The notes under the pieces: model-generated | What the model saw: the letters and a program-made list of their open reading frames with translations, nothing else | Database searches by the model: none | Told to the model about the DNA's origin: nothing | Program-made: the position numbers and the translations under genes | Origin: Cercis canadensis | Taxonomy: Eukaryota; Streptophyta; Magnoliopsida; Fabales; Fabaceae | Assembly: GCA_003255065.1 (NCBI GenBank) | Contig: QAOA01000252.1 | Span: 1 to 64,000 of the forward strand | Direction: 5' to 3' | DNA length: 64,000 nt | In this document: one piece after another, positions 35,241-47,005 of the stretch | Position numbering within the stretch: position 1 is the stretch's first letter | Layout of the letters: each line of letters starts with the position of its first letter

Positions 35241-37907
35241 TTATTTTTTATCAAAAGACCTTTTTTGTATGTGGAAAAATTTTACCCCATAACACATAAC
35301 ATTTACCCTCATTACCTCCTTACGAAGTTTACCTTTATGCTATGCTAGGGAGTTTAGATTATATAATTAAAATTTTATGACCCCAACTGAATCCATTAAA
35401 AGTTTAAAGATCAATGGTTAGCATACCAAAAAAGATAGAGATAAAAGATACTTTAATCTTTATTGATCTAGTCAACATTTTTGTCTAATACTATTCTATC
35501 TGTATATATAGAAATTGAGTCAAGTGATTCCGAGGTCGTCCTCAAAGTTTATGGATTTCGTGTTTGAATTCACAGTTAAAAGTACTTAAAAAAATTGGTA
35601 TTACGCGTAAGCGTGAACACACAAACATATGAAATAGTAATCTTAGTGCCAAGCTCATATCTCTTAAGAAAACAGGAAGACGATGAAAGGTTAAGAGAAA
35701 AATGAGAAACACAATTATATTAACAGAAAGACTTAGAAGAACTGTACATAACCCTTACATTTGTAGTTGCACTAATGCACATCTTTACTGCCCTTTTCTT
35801 TAAGCGAACAACTATGGAAATACCCACTTTTTTGTGGGATAAGAGAAGGAGCAAGTTTGATCTCATAATTTTTTTTTCCTTTTATTATTCTTATAGTTAT
35901 CACTTCAATAAACACTCAATAAACGAGTTAGGGTTAGTGTCTTAATAGGATCATTTATTATCATCAAAACTGAGATTGGGATTTGTGAAACTAACATAAA
36001 TTGTGTTTTATCAGACAATAACAAAGTGTTTACTATATTGTATGAGACAATAAATAGAGAATTGATTCTCCGCAAGAGATAATCTTATAGACTATACTTT
36101 GATCCTTGCCAAGCCATTTGAGAAATGGTAATGTACTCGTTCTTTAATAATGTCAATATTGATTGATCTCTGTACTTACTCCATCTAAATATATGTGCAT
36201 GATATTACGGTGTGAAGGATCAAATAAATTCAAAATTATATATTAATATCATGTTGAAAAGTCAACACTCAACAAAAACCCCTAAAGATCATGTAGGTCT
36301 TATGTTACATGAATGTGCCAAGGGGTTTATACCAGATATGAGCCTTATGATGGTGTTATCAAAGCCAAAAATGGAAAAATAAAGCCATTTTATATTTTTG
36401 TGAGGGAAAGGTATGCTGCTTAAATGTTATAAACCATTCTCACTTACAAAGGAAGAGAGCTTCGCTTCTCATATTTCATCAAATTCCATGTTAATTTGTA
36501 TATCGTTCATGGTAGCAATATAGCATCTGAAGAAATTGACGAAGAAGATATTTCCGCATGCACCACTTAGTGCGCGCTCCCGATTTCTCCATACCCAATT
36601 ACAACGTGCGTCCTTCCAACATAGCTCTCTAAAATACTAGCTTCTACTCTCAATGATACGACTCTTCCTTGGCGTCATCAACGTTGTCACTAATTTGAAT
36701 TTCAATAATAATAATAATAATAGGACCATAAACATGTATACATGATTAATTACATGCAAATTACTATGAGAAATTAGCCAATAGTTTGTCAAGAGGACTA
36801 AATCATAAAAATCAATATTCGCCTTTAAGATCACATATGGTGAGATTTACTCTCCACAAAAATTGGCTTGAGGATACTCTCACTCTTGAAAAGTAGAGAT
36901 CAAATATGTAATATTATTGCAAATTCTCCTTAAGATCGAAACTAATATAGAAGAAAGAGCACAACGGTATCTTCTGTGTTAGCAAGGGAAATCAATATAA
37001 TGAGTATGAGAAATAACTAGGCCGGGCTTGGAGTACTTCTGGTCATGTTTTGAACTTGCGTTAAACTAACTTGATTAGGGCAAGATGGAACCAACTTAAT
37101 TTTAATTGTGCTGAGATTGAATGAGATAACAGACAGCAACTGTTTCTTTTTATTTTTGGTAATAAATACAGCAAAATATTTTTATAGGTTTTAGCTAGAG
37201 CAAATGTTTGTGGCAACTAGTTTCTATAATATATAATTCATGCAGGCCAAGGTATGTCTATATGTTTACACGAAATATAAAGCAGCTTTTGGATTTTGGA
37301 ATGACTAATGAACATAAAATTTTAAAAGGACAATGAAGCTTCAAAAATTTTGGAATGACTAATTAGGTCAATGTAGCTTCAAAAATTCTCCTCTTGTCTA
37401 TTACCAAAATTGGTTTTCTGAAAGCAAATATAGAATACTTCATAAAGATAATATTCCTAAAAAAGCTAGAGGATTGAAAGTTAACTTTCTAACTGGTCTA
37501 TGCTACCTCGTACACGGTGCACAAACACAAACAATTTGCAATTTATGGCTGAGGTACAAGTTTGTCTTAGGTAAGGTAGCAAAGCCCTTTATTTATAGAT
37601 AAATATGAAGATACAAGTTTTTGAGAAAAGTAAACTTGAACACCAAAGTATAGATACATAATATATCATATGAATCAATTCGCTCTTGCCAGAAAAAAAA
37701 ATTCATAAATTATTAAACAAATAACTTGAACACAAAAGGCCTATAAGTAGGTCTCAAGGATTCTTTGGGAGGACACACAAACGGCTAAGTTTCCCTGAAC
37801 CCTTATAGTTTTTGGTGAAAGCTTATTTTTACTACACCAATCTCGATCGAGCCTTCTTTTTTCTCCTTTTTTTTTTTTTTTTTNTTTTTTTTTTCTTGGT
37901 GATGATA

Positions 37908-37928
37908 TCTCTCTCTCTCTCTCTCTCT
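37908..37928. repeat. CT microsatellite
   Basis: (CT)n tract, close to a poly-T run containing an N. Confidence 0.9.
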
Positions 37929-38804
37929 TTTTCTTTTCCTTTTCCTTTTTTGCTACTGGTCTTGATCTCAATTGGACCTAGTAGTATTTTGTTTTTGGGA
38001 ATGTCGACAAAATGGGCCAATGGCCTACGTCTCTACTCCTTCATACAGTGATTATAATTTGTCAGAGCACAGGAATGCAGCATCGACTGTTAAGGTTTTA
38101 AGGGATGGAACTGGGTTTTTCACAGAATCACAGTGGTTCCTCCTTGTTTCGAGTCTGTTCTCTATGTCATTTTTTTCATTTTTCATCTACTTAATGAAGT
38201 TTTTGCAGGGTAAATAATATTCCATTTCATAGGCTCCATCAATTCCAAAGGCTCTCTCGGGAACATCTCAATAAAATTAGAATGATAGATAGAAGATTAG
38301 CACAGCAAGAATGATACGCGCAAATTCACATTTTATCTAAGTAGGCACACAAGTCAATTAATTTAAGAATTTTTAAAAAAAATTTAGTTGTCATGTTTAT
38401 ATTCTTAACTTATTATTGAGATCGAGAAAATCAAGCACTAAAAACAAAAAAATTCAGACACTATGTATGTTTGTCTCACCCTATTTTACATTGTTTTAGT
38501 TTATTGCTATATCATATTAGTGTAGTTATCATAATTTAATTTTTATTGAATTAATGTCTAGGCTATATTGAGAAAATTTAAGTAAACCTGGTAAAAATTA
38601 AATCATATTAACTATACCAGTATGATATAACGTAAAACTTAAGCAATATAAAAAAGGGTAAGACAAGACATATTGGTACAGTATAGTCTCACCCCACAAT
38701 TAAACTACTTTCTTTTTGTCCTAGTACAACAACAAGAATTGACGGTGTAGAGATGATTAGCATCATCGTTATATATAATACAATAATTAGTTAATTACTT
38801 AAAA

Positions 38805-39257
38805 ATAGTGTTTTAAAAATCTTACTAGACTAGACAGTTCAACCAGTCCAACTGGTGCCTCGTATAAATTTTTTTTTTTTTCATTTTGTTTTCCAAAACT
38901 TCATGGTTTGGTATCAAAATCTGAAAACTTTAGCCATCCAAAGGATTCAGACCCCTTTCCTTTAGAGGATAAGAGACATGTAGCACCAACTAATGCTTCT
39001 TTTGTTAATAAATTTGTATTATAATCTATTTATTCTCATTTAAATTGTATAATAGGCCATAAGAGGATTCAAAGCCAACTTTAACTTTATCACCAAGTTT
39101 GCATTAAAATATATGTATAATAACTCAGGTTATACAATAGGTAAATTGAATATTATATTTCTATAAAATTTATATTTATGATGGTATCTAGTCGAACTGG
39201 TTCAGCCGGTGTTCATTCTTTAAAATGGTTCGCTTACTGGTCCAGATTTTAAAATAC
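38805..39257. mobile_element. MITE-like element with 8-9 bp target duplication
   Basis: Left end AGTGTTTTAAAAATC and right end (inverted) AGTATTTTAAAATCTGG are similar. The subterminal parts also match as inverted copies (GTTCAACCAG / CTGGTTCAGC). TACTTAAAA flanks both sides (38796-38804 and 39258-39266). An 8-9 bp duplication suggests a hAT or Mutator-like element. No coding capacity. Confidence 0.7.
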
Positions 39258-40001
39258 TACTTAAAAGTCTAAGTCTTCAATATATAATACAATAGTTACT
39301 TAATTAGTTAAGCCTCTTCTTTTGTCACTTTCCTCTACTTTAATTCCTAATTCTTTAACCCGTGAATAAAACTATCTATTAAATTCTTGGTTTATGTATA
39401 GTCAACTGGAGAACGAGAATTCCTTGAATTTATAATATGCTGTCATTTTTTTTTTTTAATTCCTAAATTGCAGCTGTTTGGTTTGGAGAATTTTTCTAAT
39501 TTTTATTTTCACTTTCTCTTTGAAACTTGAGTATTTTTTTTTTCAAATACTTTCAAATGGTATTTAATTACTTGAAATATAAAACTTATCACTCCCTATT
39601 CCTCTAGGTCACACAAAATCATAAGTGAGCGAGTAATGAGAAAGGTAATAAACACACTTTTCTCACATAAGTGAAGAACATAAAAATCTTAAGAACAATC
39701 AAAAAATTGAGAGAATTAATTCTTATTGAATTGATGTCTTGGCCATTCGCTTAAAGGACTTATATATTAAGTTGGGGGCACTGCAAAACGGGTGGGAGGG
39801 GAGAGGAGTTGCGCCCATGTAAATGTATACTAAAATGTTCGGAAATTCCGTAGTTTGAGAAACAAAAAGCCAAATAGAAAGGTTGTTAAAGAAGGTATGC
39901 AGCATTGTCTTCTCCCTTCTAGAAAATTTTAGAGATAACTAGAGTAGACTAGAAGACTCTAGAATGTTCTAGAGTAAACTAGCATGAGCTAGAAGGTGCT
40001 A

Positions 40002-40134
40002 GAAAATTCTAGAACATCCTAGAAGGTGCTGGAAGGATGAAGAAGCTTCTAGAAGATTTCAGAGCATCCTAGAACCTGGATGAAGGAACTAGACAATCCT
40101 AGAAGACTCTGGAGCTGTCTAGAAGGTTCTAGAA
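40002..40134 (+). promoter_or_regulatory. Cluster of three perfect heat-shock elements
   Basis: Three sites fit GAAnnTTCnnGAA exactly: 40002-40014, 40042-40054 (followed by GATTT, nearly a fourth unit) and 40122-40134. Further TTCTAGAA half-site pairs lie at 39917-39924 and about 40159. Such trimers are binding sites for plant heat-shock factors. The last one is about 90 bases before the TATA box at 40222. Confidence 0.7.
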
Positions 40135-40221
40135 ACCTTGAGATATGTTGTAGTTTATTCTAGAACTTTGTAGCTTATTCTACATGTGTCTAGGCTAGTA
40201 GTTCCCACCTCCTCCATCACC

Positions 40222-40230
40222 TATAAATAG
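40222..40230 (+). promoter_or_regulatory. TATA box of the heat-shock-type LTR
   Basis: TATAAATAG. Transcription would be expected to start about 30 bases on and read rightward into the CNL fragment. Confidence 0.65.
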
Positions 40231-40461
40231 GAGTAGCTAAGCTTGTTTTGTGAGTAAGAGAAAGTGAGGCATCTCTTTACATAAGAGTGGTGTCTTGAGT
40301 TGTGAGCTTTCTTTTGAGTGTTGTATTTCTCTTCAATTGTGAGTGGTCCTTGCAAAGTGTTGTAGTGTCTTTTATTGTGGGTATAATACAAGTAATTTGC
40401 TTACTTGTTTGGGTCCAACATTAGTAAATTTAGAGTTGCTTACTCTCAATTTTACTCAACA

Positions 40462-43100
40462 AAAAGAGCTTCGACAGAGTTTAAGTGGCCAAAGGTATTT
40501 GCTTGTCTTGGATGATGTGTGGAATAAGAGGTATGGAAATTGGAATCATTTGAAAAGATATTTGATGTGTGGTGCACCAGGAAGCAAGATTTTGGTGACT
40601 AGCTAAAACAATGAGTGTAAGTACCCCATATCTTTTAGGAGGTTTGAGCAAAAAACAATCCTTGACTTTATTTAAGAAGTTAGCATTTGGAGAAGATGCT
40701 AAAACAATTGACCCAAGCCTCCTATCAATTGGGGAGAAAATTGTAGAGAAGTGTGGAGGAGTTCCACTTGCAATTAGAGCAATTGGTAGTCTATTAAGAA
40801 CTAAAAATGGAGGAAATGAATGGTTGAATATCTTAGATGGTGATATATGGAGGTTGAGTAAGGACACAGAGAGAGTTATGGCAGTCCTAAAACTGAGTTA
40901 CAAACACTTGCCAATAGAGTTAAGGCAATGTTTTACTTATTGTTGTTTATATCCAAAAGATTCGATGCTTGAAAAGGAGGAGCTGGTTCAGTTATGGATG
41001 GCACAAGGTTACCTTGAGTGCTCAACTAGAATGAAATGTATGGAAGATGTGGGTAATGATTATGTTAAGATTTTGTTGATGAGATCGTCCTTTCAAGATG
41101 TTGAGATGGATGAATATGGTGATATTCAATATTTCAAGATGCATGATCTAATGCATGATCTTGCAATGGATGTAGCTGGAACAGATTGTTACTTGCATAG
41201 TGAGGGAAAAAGAATTGTTGGAACACCCACTCACTTGTGGCTTGATAAAGGCGTAAACATTCCACCAGATTTATTAGATGCAAATAGGGTGCGCACCATT
41301 CTTTAGCCATCAAGTTGGGTGATGTTCCCCAATTATCATTCACCAATGATGGAACTGCCTATTATTTGGAAGTTCAAAAGCCTGCGTGTTGTAAATTTAT
41401 GTGGACTCAACATTAGAGAGTTGCCAGAATCAATTGGTAGACTAAAACATTTGAGGTATCTTGAACTCTCATATTGTAAGAAATTACATAGATTGCCTGA
41501 AAACATAAGCAATTTGGTGCAATTGCAAACACTCAAACTAAATAAATGCAGGAGTCTTGAATTTTTTGAAGGCATCACAAAATTAATATCTTTGAGACAC
41601 TTTGTTTCTAGCGGTTGCACAACTTTTGATGATGGGATGCCAGCTGGGTTGGGAAAACTGAAATCACTATAGCAATTATCAATCTTTTATGTGGGGGATG
41701 GGGACAATCCGGAGAGAAAAATTGGAAAACTAAATGAACTAAAAGGCTTGAATAACTTGAGAGGGCATTTAACCATTGAGAATCTTCATTTGGTGAAGGA
41801 TGTGGCATCAGAGTCAGACGAAGTAAATTTGAAGGAGAAGAAATACCTTTTATTCTTGGCGCTAAATTGGAGATGTGATAGCAAGAAGGGTTGTAAAAAT
41901 AGCAATACCTTACAACTTCTGGAAAACCTTCATCCTCACAAGAATCTGAAAAGATTGACTGTGTATGGTCATCCTGGTGTGAGATTTTCAAGTTGGATTT
42001 CCTCACTTGCAAATATTGTTAAAATTTCTCTCACAAGTTGTGATAATTGTCAACATCTCCCACCGTTAGAGCAGCTCCCTCGGCTCAAGTTTCTTAAAAT
42101 CTGGCAAATGGATGCTCTGGAGTACATATATTATGAATGGCCTGAAGAGAAAGTTCCAAGTTGCAGTTCTTCCTCATCATTGCCTATGACTACAACTTGT
42201 AGCTTCTTCCCATCTTTGGAGAGACTCGATATTCGTCGATGCCCGAATCTTAGGGGTTGGCAGAGGATGCCAGCTGATGTGAATGAAACTGATATTGAGA
42301 AGCATCAGCAACAAGAAAAACATCTCTCCCTGCCTTCATTTCCTCGCCTTTCTTCTTTATCAATCTCAATTTTCCCCAACTTGACTTGCATGCCTACATA
42401 TCCGCATCTCACTGAGCTATTTGAATTGCGTTTTGGTAGCAGCATGAAGCCATTGATAGACACATTGGAGATGAGGACGAAGAATGGGGCATCAACAGCA
42501 ACAGAAGATCAGGAAGACTTAGAGCCATATGCACTGATATATAGTTGGTGCCAGTCTTCCTCTTGCACTCCTCTTTCCTCTCTGAAGTCTATGACCTTTC
42601 AGAATATCGACATAGATGCTTTACCAGAAGAGTGGATGAAAAATCTCACTTGTCTCAATAGTCTTTCTATTTTGCAATTCCCAAGCCTGGCTCTTGTGTT
42701 TCGATATATGCGACATCTTCCTTCTGCACTTGAGGAATTGAAAATTTGCTGGGTGGATAACTTTGATATGTGGAGTGATGATGATGAGATTGAGGATGTT
42801 AGTGTTAGCACACAATGTCAAGTCCTTCACTGCCTCTGCTGTCTCCAAACAATCGAAATAGATAGCTGTCAACATTTGAAGGCTTTACCAGACTGGATCT
42901 GCAACCTCACATCAATTCAACATATGACCATAAGTCGTTGTAGTAATTTGGAGTCACTTCCAGAAGGTTTGCATGGCCTTACCAATTTACAGAAATTACT
43001 AATTGGGAATTGTCCCCTCTTGAGGGAAAGATGCAAGAGAGAAATAGGTGCAGATTGGCCCAAAATTGCTCATGTCCCAAACAAAATCCTCTACCGGTAA
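40462..43100 (+). pseudogene. CNL disease-resistance gene (RGA-like), 5'-truncated pseudogene
   Basis: Coiled-coil NBS-LRR receptor of the RGA type. The coiled-coil and P-loop are missing; the LTR at 39906-40461 ends where the gene begins at QKELRQSL. Motifs: kinase-2 RYLLVLDDVWN (about 40494-40525), RNBS-B GSKILVT, then a small deletion with frameshift (40585-40612), GVPLAIR (about 40760), RNBS-D CFTYCCLYPKD (about 40929), MHDLMHDLA (about 41139), and LRRs to the end with the typical finish RERCKREIG.DWPKIAHVP. After the frameshift one frame is open from 40611 to 43100 except for TAG at 41304 and TAG at 41670. Outside the lost N-terminus only three small lesions are visible, so inactivation looks fairly recent. 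Without the P-loop the product could not bind nucleotide normally. Confidence 0.93.
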
Positions 43101-43944
43101 AATATGATTGCCTTGTTTTGAACTCTTTAATTACTAATGGTTCTTGACTTGGATATTTTCAGGTGAAATATGAAGTAATAAGAAAAAGTGCCTTTTAGGT
43201 AAAAATGGTTCCAAAAGAAATCTTGCTCAGATTGCAGAATCTTGTATGAGTTTACAAAGTAGAATTTTAACTTGAAGACTTCAATAACAATAGTGAGTTT
43301 CCCTTTCCTCATTTGTTGAGGCACTGTGAGAAATGTACAAATTATTTTGTGAGTAATGTTATTTGTACAATACTTCAAGGACTACTTTGCTTGATACGCT
43401 ATATGATTGACAATAATATAATTCTCTCTTATTTGTCAATACAAATCAACTTTCTTTATCATTATTTGATTTCAGAAGACATTTGATTTTTATCTAGGAA
43501 AACAATGATGGCGTAAATTTGGATAACGATTAGGATAAAAGAAAAAGAAGGAAAAAAACAGTGAATAATAGAAAAAGAGGATCTTTGATGTGAACCATTT
43601 TTCTAGAGAGGAAGAGTAATTTGTTTGTGGAAAATAATTTTTGAGTTCGAGCAATTCAGAGGCAAACTGGGCAGAGGAGTGGAGCATTCTTCAATATTTT
43701 AGAACTAATTAAAGAAAGTTTAAGATTCAGAGGTCTGCAAGAATTTGTTTTGGCCACATCATAGATATCCAAAATATCTAACAATATGAAGACGAAAAAA
43801 ATAAACCAATGTACACAACACATACATTACAATTGATTGGGGTAATCTTTTTAAAGATCAAGTTATCATTTAACGCCACAAGCCTTTATTGTAATTTCTA
43901 GAAAGCTTTTTATATCTAAAAATAAATGTGAATTCAAGATATCC
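43101..43944. other. 3' flank of the CNL; no gene seen
   Basis: AT-rich, no supported ORF. Probably the 3' untranslated region and spacer. Confidence 0.5.
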
Positions 43945-44125
43945 GACTTGCTTCACTCCTCTTTTCAAACTCAAGTATTTGGTGATTCGGGGAGTGGACC
44001 CCATTGGCATAAAAGAGTTACTAGAAGAGTGGATGCAAAATCTTATTTCTCTATAGCGTCTTTCTATTGAACTTCAAGCGCCTCTGTTTCGAAGTTTGCT
44101 CATCTTCCAGCTGCACCCTCCGTTC
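43945..44125 (+). pseudogene. Relic of a second CNL LRR region
   Basis: Translates as LFKLKYLVIRGVDPIGIKEL, then EEWMQNLISL, a stop, and RLSIELQ. This matches the LRR segment PLSSLKSMTF...LPEEWMKNLTCL of the CNL just upstream (about 42560-42660). It is too diverged to be a recent copy and probably comes from a former tandem CNL neighbour. Confidence 0.7.
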
Positions 44126-46202
44126 TCACCAACGAGGCTTATAAGATTTCTGCACTAAGTTGGCATTTATGGTAAAAGAAAATAAAAATAAAAATAAACC
44201 AATGCTATGCTCCATACTTTGTTGTATAATAGCCGCTTCAGTTGAGAAGAGGAGGCTGAATATGGTCAAAAATCATAATTGATTAAGAAACCAATGAGCA
44301 TGTTTTCCTCAGATTGTTTTTCCCCGTTTCCTTGATAAAATTTCTCTTGACAGTGTCAAACTTTTTTCTGTGATCAAGTTCTTGGCCTAGTGTCACAGGT
44401 CAATGGGCTCACCTTTGTCAGACTGCATTACACTTGCTCAATTGATCCTTCGAAAAATCAAGTCAGCCTATCTCATTTGATCGAACACATACATATCAAG
44501 TGACTAAGCAACCAATAATATAAGATGGCTTAACAATAGCACATCCCACAACCAAGACAACAATAACATTCTTATTAGAGCATCTCTAGTATTGCACATC
44601 ACAAGCAAGCTAACACACAAGGCAAATGTGCACCACAAGCAAGCATCACAAACTAATGAGCAAAACATAAGACATCTATATTTAACTATACCAATTTATA
44701 ATATTTTTTTGTGTACTTTTGACTATGATTTTGAGTTTTAATATCAAAAGTCCTAAAGATGACTTTAGTATCACATAAACCCAGACTATTTGATTACCAA
44801 TTTATACTATTTGATTACCAAGTTGGAAAACACATTGGTCCCTTTATGCATAATAATTCATTTTCATTCCATTATTGAAGTGTCAGCCTCAAACATCACT
44901 ATGCCATTAATTGTTCACTATATCCAGCCTGTTTTCAAGTTAGGAGGTCCCCCCCTCCATAACTTTATATGTTGATTCCTTTCCACAACACCTTTTCAAC
45001 AGCTTTACAATACAGTAATTTTAAGAAACCCACATCTCGAAGGTAACCTTGGTTTCATATTGCTTTCCTTGTACTTTAAAAGCTAATGTGTATTGCATAC
45101 AGTAATTATAATACACAATGCAATAGAGTGTATTGTATACACAATATGGCATAACCACATAAATGGTGAAGCTAATCCCCGATGTCGGTACCATTGCGAA
45201 GGTATAAAAAAATTGAGTCACATAATATGTCACTAACAATTTTAGAGTTAAAGTTATATTTTTAAAAAGCTAACTTAAAATAGAAGATACTTTTGACCAA
45301 AATAAACTCAAAATTTGACAACTATATGGGTGCTTAACTCACATGCATGAAATAATTCAATTTTTCAGAATCTTTGTAGTGGTACCAAATTCAAAGTTAA
45401 CTCTATCATATATGATTAGTTGTGCCAAATTGTATATTGTAGTATGTGACTATTTAATTTATGGTAAACTGAATATTAATTTTACTGTCAATTTGATGTC
45501 TATAGGCCCATGTATGTAACATAATAATGATTTGAGTGTATTGATCGTTCCACAAGAAATCATATGATCATGTTTATATCTAGTCATTAATAGTGGCCTA
45601 GAAAGTCTGTGCTATGTATCATTTTTCATCTGAAGTTTTTCTTAAGTTAGGATAGTCCTAATAAAAAAAAAAGGGGGGGTTGTTTAGAAGGTGAGTTTTC
45701 TTTCCCTTTCCCTCACAAGGAATATCAACAGGAAAGTTTATAATTTTTCATTTCTAGACAAAAAAAAAAAAAGTCATATACGTAACTTAATTAGATTGAC
45801 TCTTGAAAACATTTACCAAGTAAGATATTTGTCAAGGTCATATCAAAAGAAAAAAGAAAACTATATGTTTGACTGGTTGTTTTTCTTTTTTCTTGGTAGA
45901 TATACCTACTTTCATTTAATGCATTCTGTATGAGTAATGTTGTTTAAACATTACTTATCTTCTCAATGTTTAGTACTCTGCATAAATTATAATATTTAAA
46001 TTCATTTAGATTTATTTAAAATTTAAATATATATAGATATATATAATAAGATTTATTTAAATTTTAATCTATAATAATATTACCATAGCTGTGGTCCGTG
46101 TCTTGCTTGATGCTTTACTTTTGCTGTGATATTAAACTATATTATATTACATATTCAAGTAGTTATGGTCCTAAAATAGCTTAGAATCTTCAATTAAATA
46201 TC
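44126..46202. other. No gene seen; contains a fold-back MITE
   Basis: AT-rich, no supported ORF. A MITE copy lies at about 45160-45440. Confidence 0.5.
45160..45440. mobile_element. Fold-back MITE, copy 1 (approximate ends)
   Basis: Left arm GGTACCATTGCGAAGGTAT...AAATTGAGTCACATAATATGT and right arm ATAATTCAATTTTTCAGAATCTTTGTAGTGGTACC are inverted relatives. They match the arms of the copies at 48530-48890 and 54915-55325. Confidence 0.6.
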
Positions 46203-46491
46203 NNNNNNNNNNNNNNNNNNNNNNNNNNNNNNNNNNNNNNNNNNNNNNNNNNNNNNNNNNNNNNNNNNNNNNNNNNNNNNNNNNNNNNNNNNNNNNNNNN
46301 NNNNNNNNNNNNNNNNNNNNNNNNNNNNNNNNNNNNNNNNNNNNNNNNNNNNNNNNNNNNNNNNNNNNNNNNNNNNNNNNNNNNNNNNNNNNNNNNNNNN
46401 NNNNNNNNNNNNNNNNNNNNNNNNNNNNNNNNNNNNNNNNNNNNNNNNNNNNNNNNNNNNNNNNNNNNNNNNNNNNNNNNNNNNNNNNNNN
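46203..46491. other. Assembly gap (289 N) followed by poly-T
   Basis: Run of N, then 40 T at 46492-46531. The break lies right at the left edge of the duplicated kinase fragment. Confidence 0.99.
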
Positions 46492-46531
<40 letters not shown>

Positions 46532-47005
46532 CTAATCACTGAGGATCCTGTAGGTTTTTTTTTATTTAATTGCCACAAGAATAATTTAATCTCGTTGGTT
46601 GGAAATAGGAAAGGGTGTCATAGTTGTCATGTTTCTGCAGAAACTTAGAGAACAATAACCTTACAGGTTCACTTCCCTCTCAACTGCTTGAAAAATCAAA
46701 CAGAGGTTCACTAACACTAAGGTATATCTCTTATTTACAGTCATGTATAATATCGCTATTCATGGTGGTGATGATTACTTTGGTTTTTTGTAATCTTTTG
46801 TACAATGACAGTTGAACATAATTCCTTTCTCTGACCTTCCGTGCATTATAGTGTGAGCCAAAATCCATATCTATGTGAATCTCCTCCATGCAACAAGGAC
46901 AACAACAGTGCCAACAACAAAAACAGGAATATTATTGTTCCCGTAGTAGTATCACTTGGTGTGGTTTTGATCCTTCTGGTGGCAGCTCTCTTCTTGACCC
47001 TTACT
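46532..47005 (+). pseudogene. Partial copy of the LRR receptor kinase (LRR and membrane exons)
   Basis: Near-copy of about 56523-56998. It contains the end of one LRR exon (about 46539-46551), the exon NLENNNLTGSLPSQLLEKSN (about 46645-46721) and the exon VSQNPYLCESPPC with the membrane segment VVVSLGVVLILLVAALFLTL (about 46852-47003), with the introns between them. Similarity stops after FLTL, before the basic stop-transfer residues. No kinase part follows. The left edge is hidden by the assembly gap. Confidence 0.88.

Larger units (their letters stand above)
33261..38804. other. Long region without a supported gene
   Basis: AT-rich DNA with local duplications (listed separately), short AT, AC and CT tracts and a poly-T run with one N (37867-37893). 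All ORFs are short and not recognised. A frame around 37990-38210 looks slightly more protein-like (KVLRDGTGFFTESQW) but has no recognisable family. Confidence 0.5.
39906..40461 (+). repeat. LTR with heat-shock-element array (copia-type, solo or truncated)
   Basis: Runs from TGTCTTCTCCC to TTTACTCAACA, 556 bp if these ends are right. The first 270 bases are packed with CTAGA words (I count 16). A TATA box (TATAAATAG, 40222-40230) and a leader with GAGT/TTGTG words follow, as in copia LTRs. The next base to the right is already CNL coding sequence, with no primer binding site. No matching target duplication is seen (AGCAT left, AAAAG right), so the LTR is a truncated or recombined remnant. Confidence 0.65.

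Noticed and set aside
37741-38217. Overlapping frames near the poly-T and CT tracts
   Set aside because: Generated by low-complexity sequence and an N. The 37990-38210 part looked slightly protein-like but matches no family I know.
44790-45239. Possible small genes in the spacer
   Set aside because: Short AT-rich frames, no start context or homology, partly inside a MITE.
46171-46578. A 135-codon minus-strand frame
   Set aside because: It spans the N gap and a poly-T run and is an artefact.
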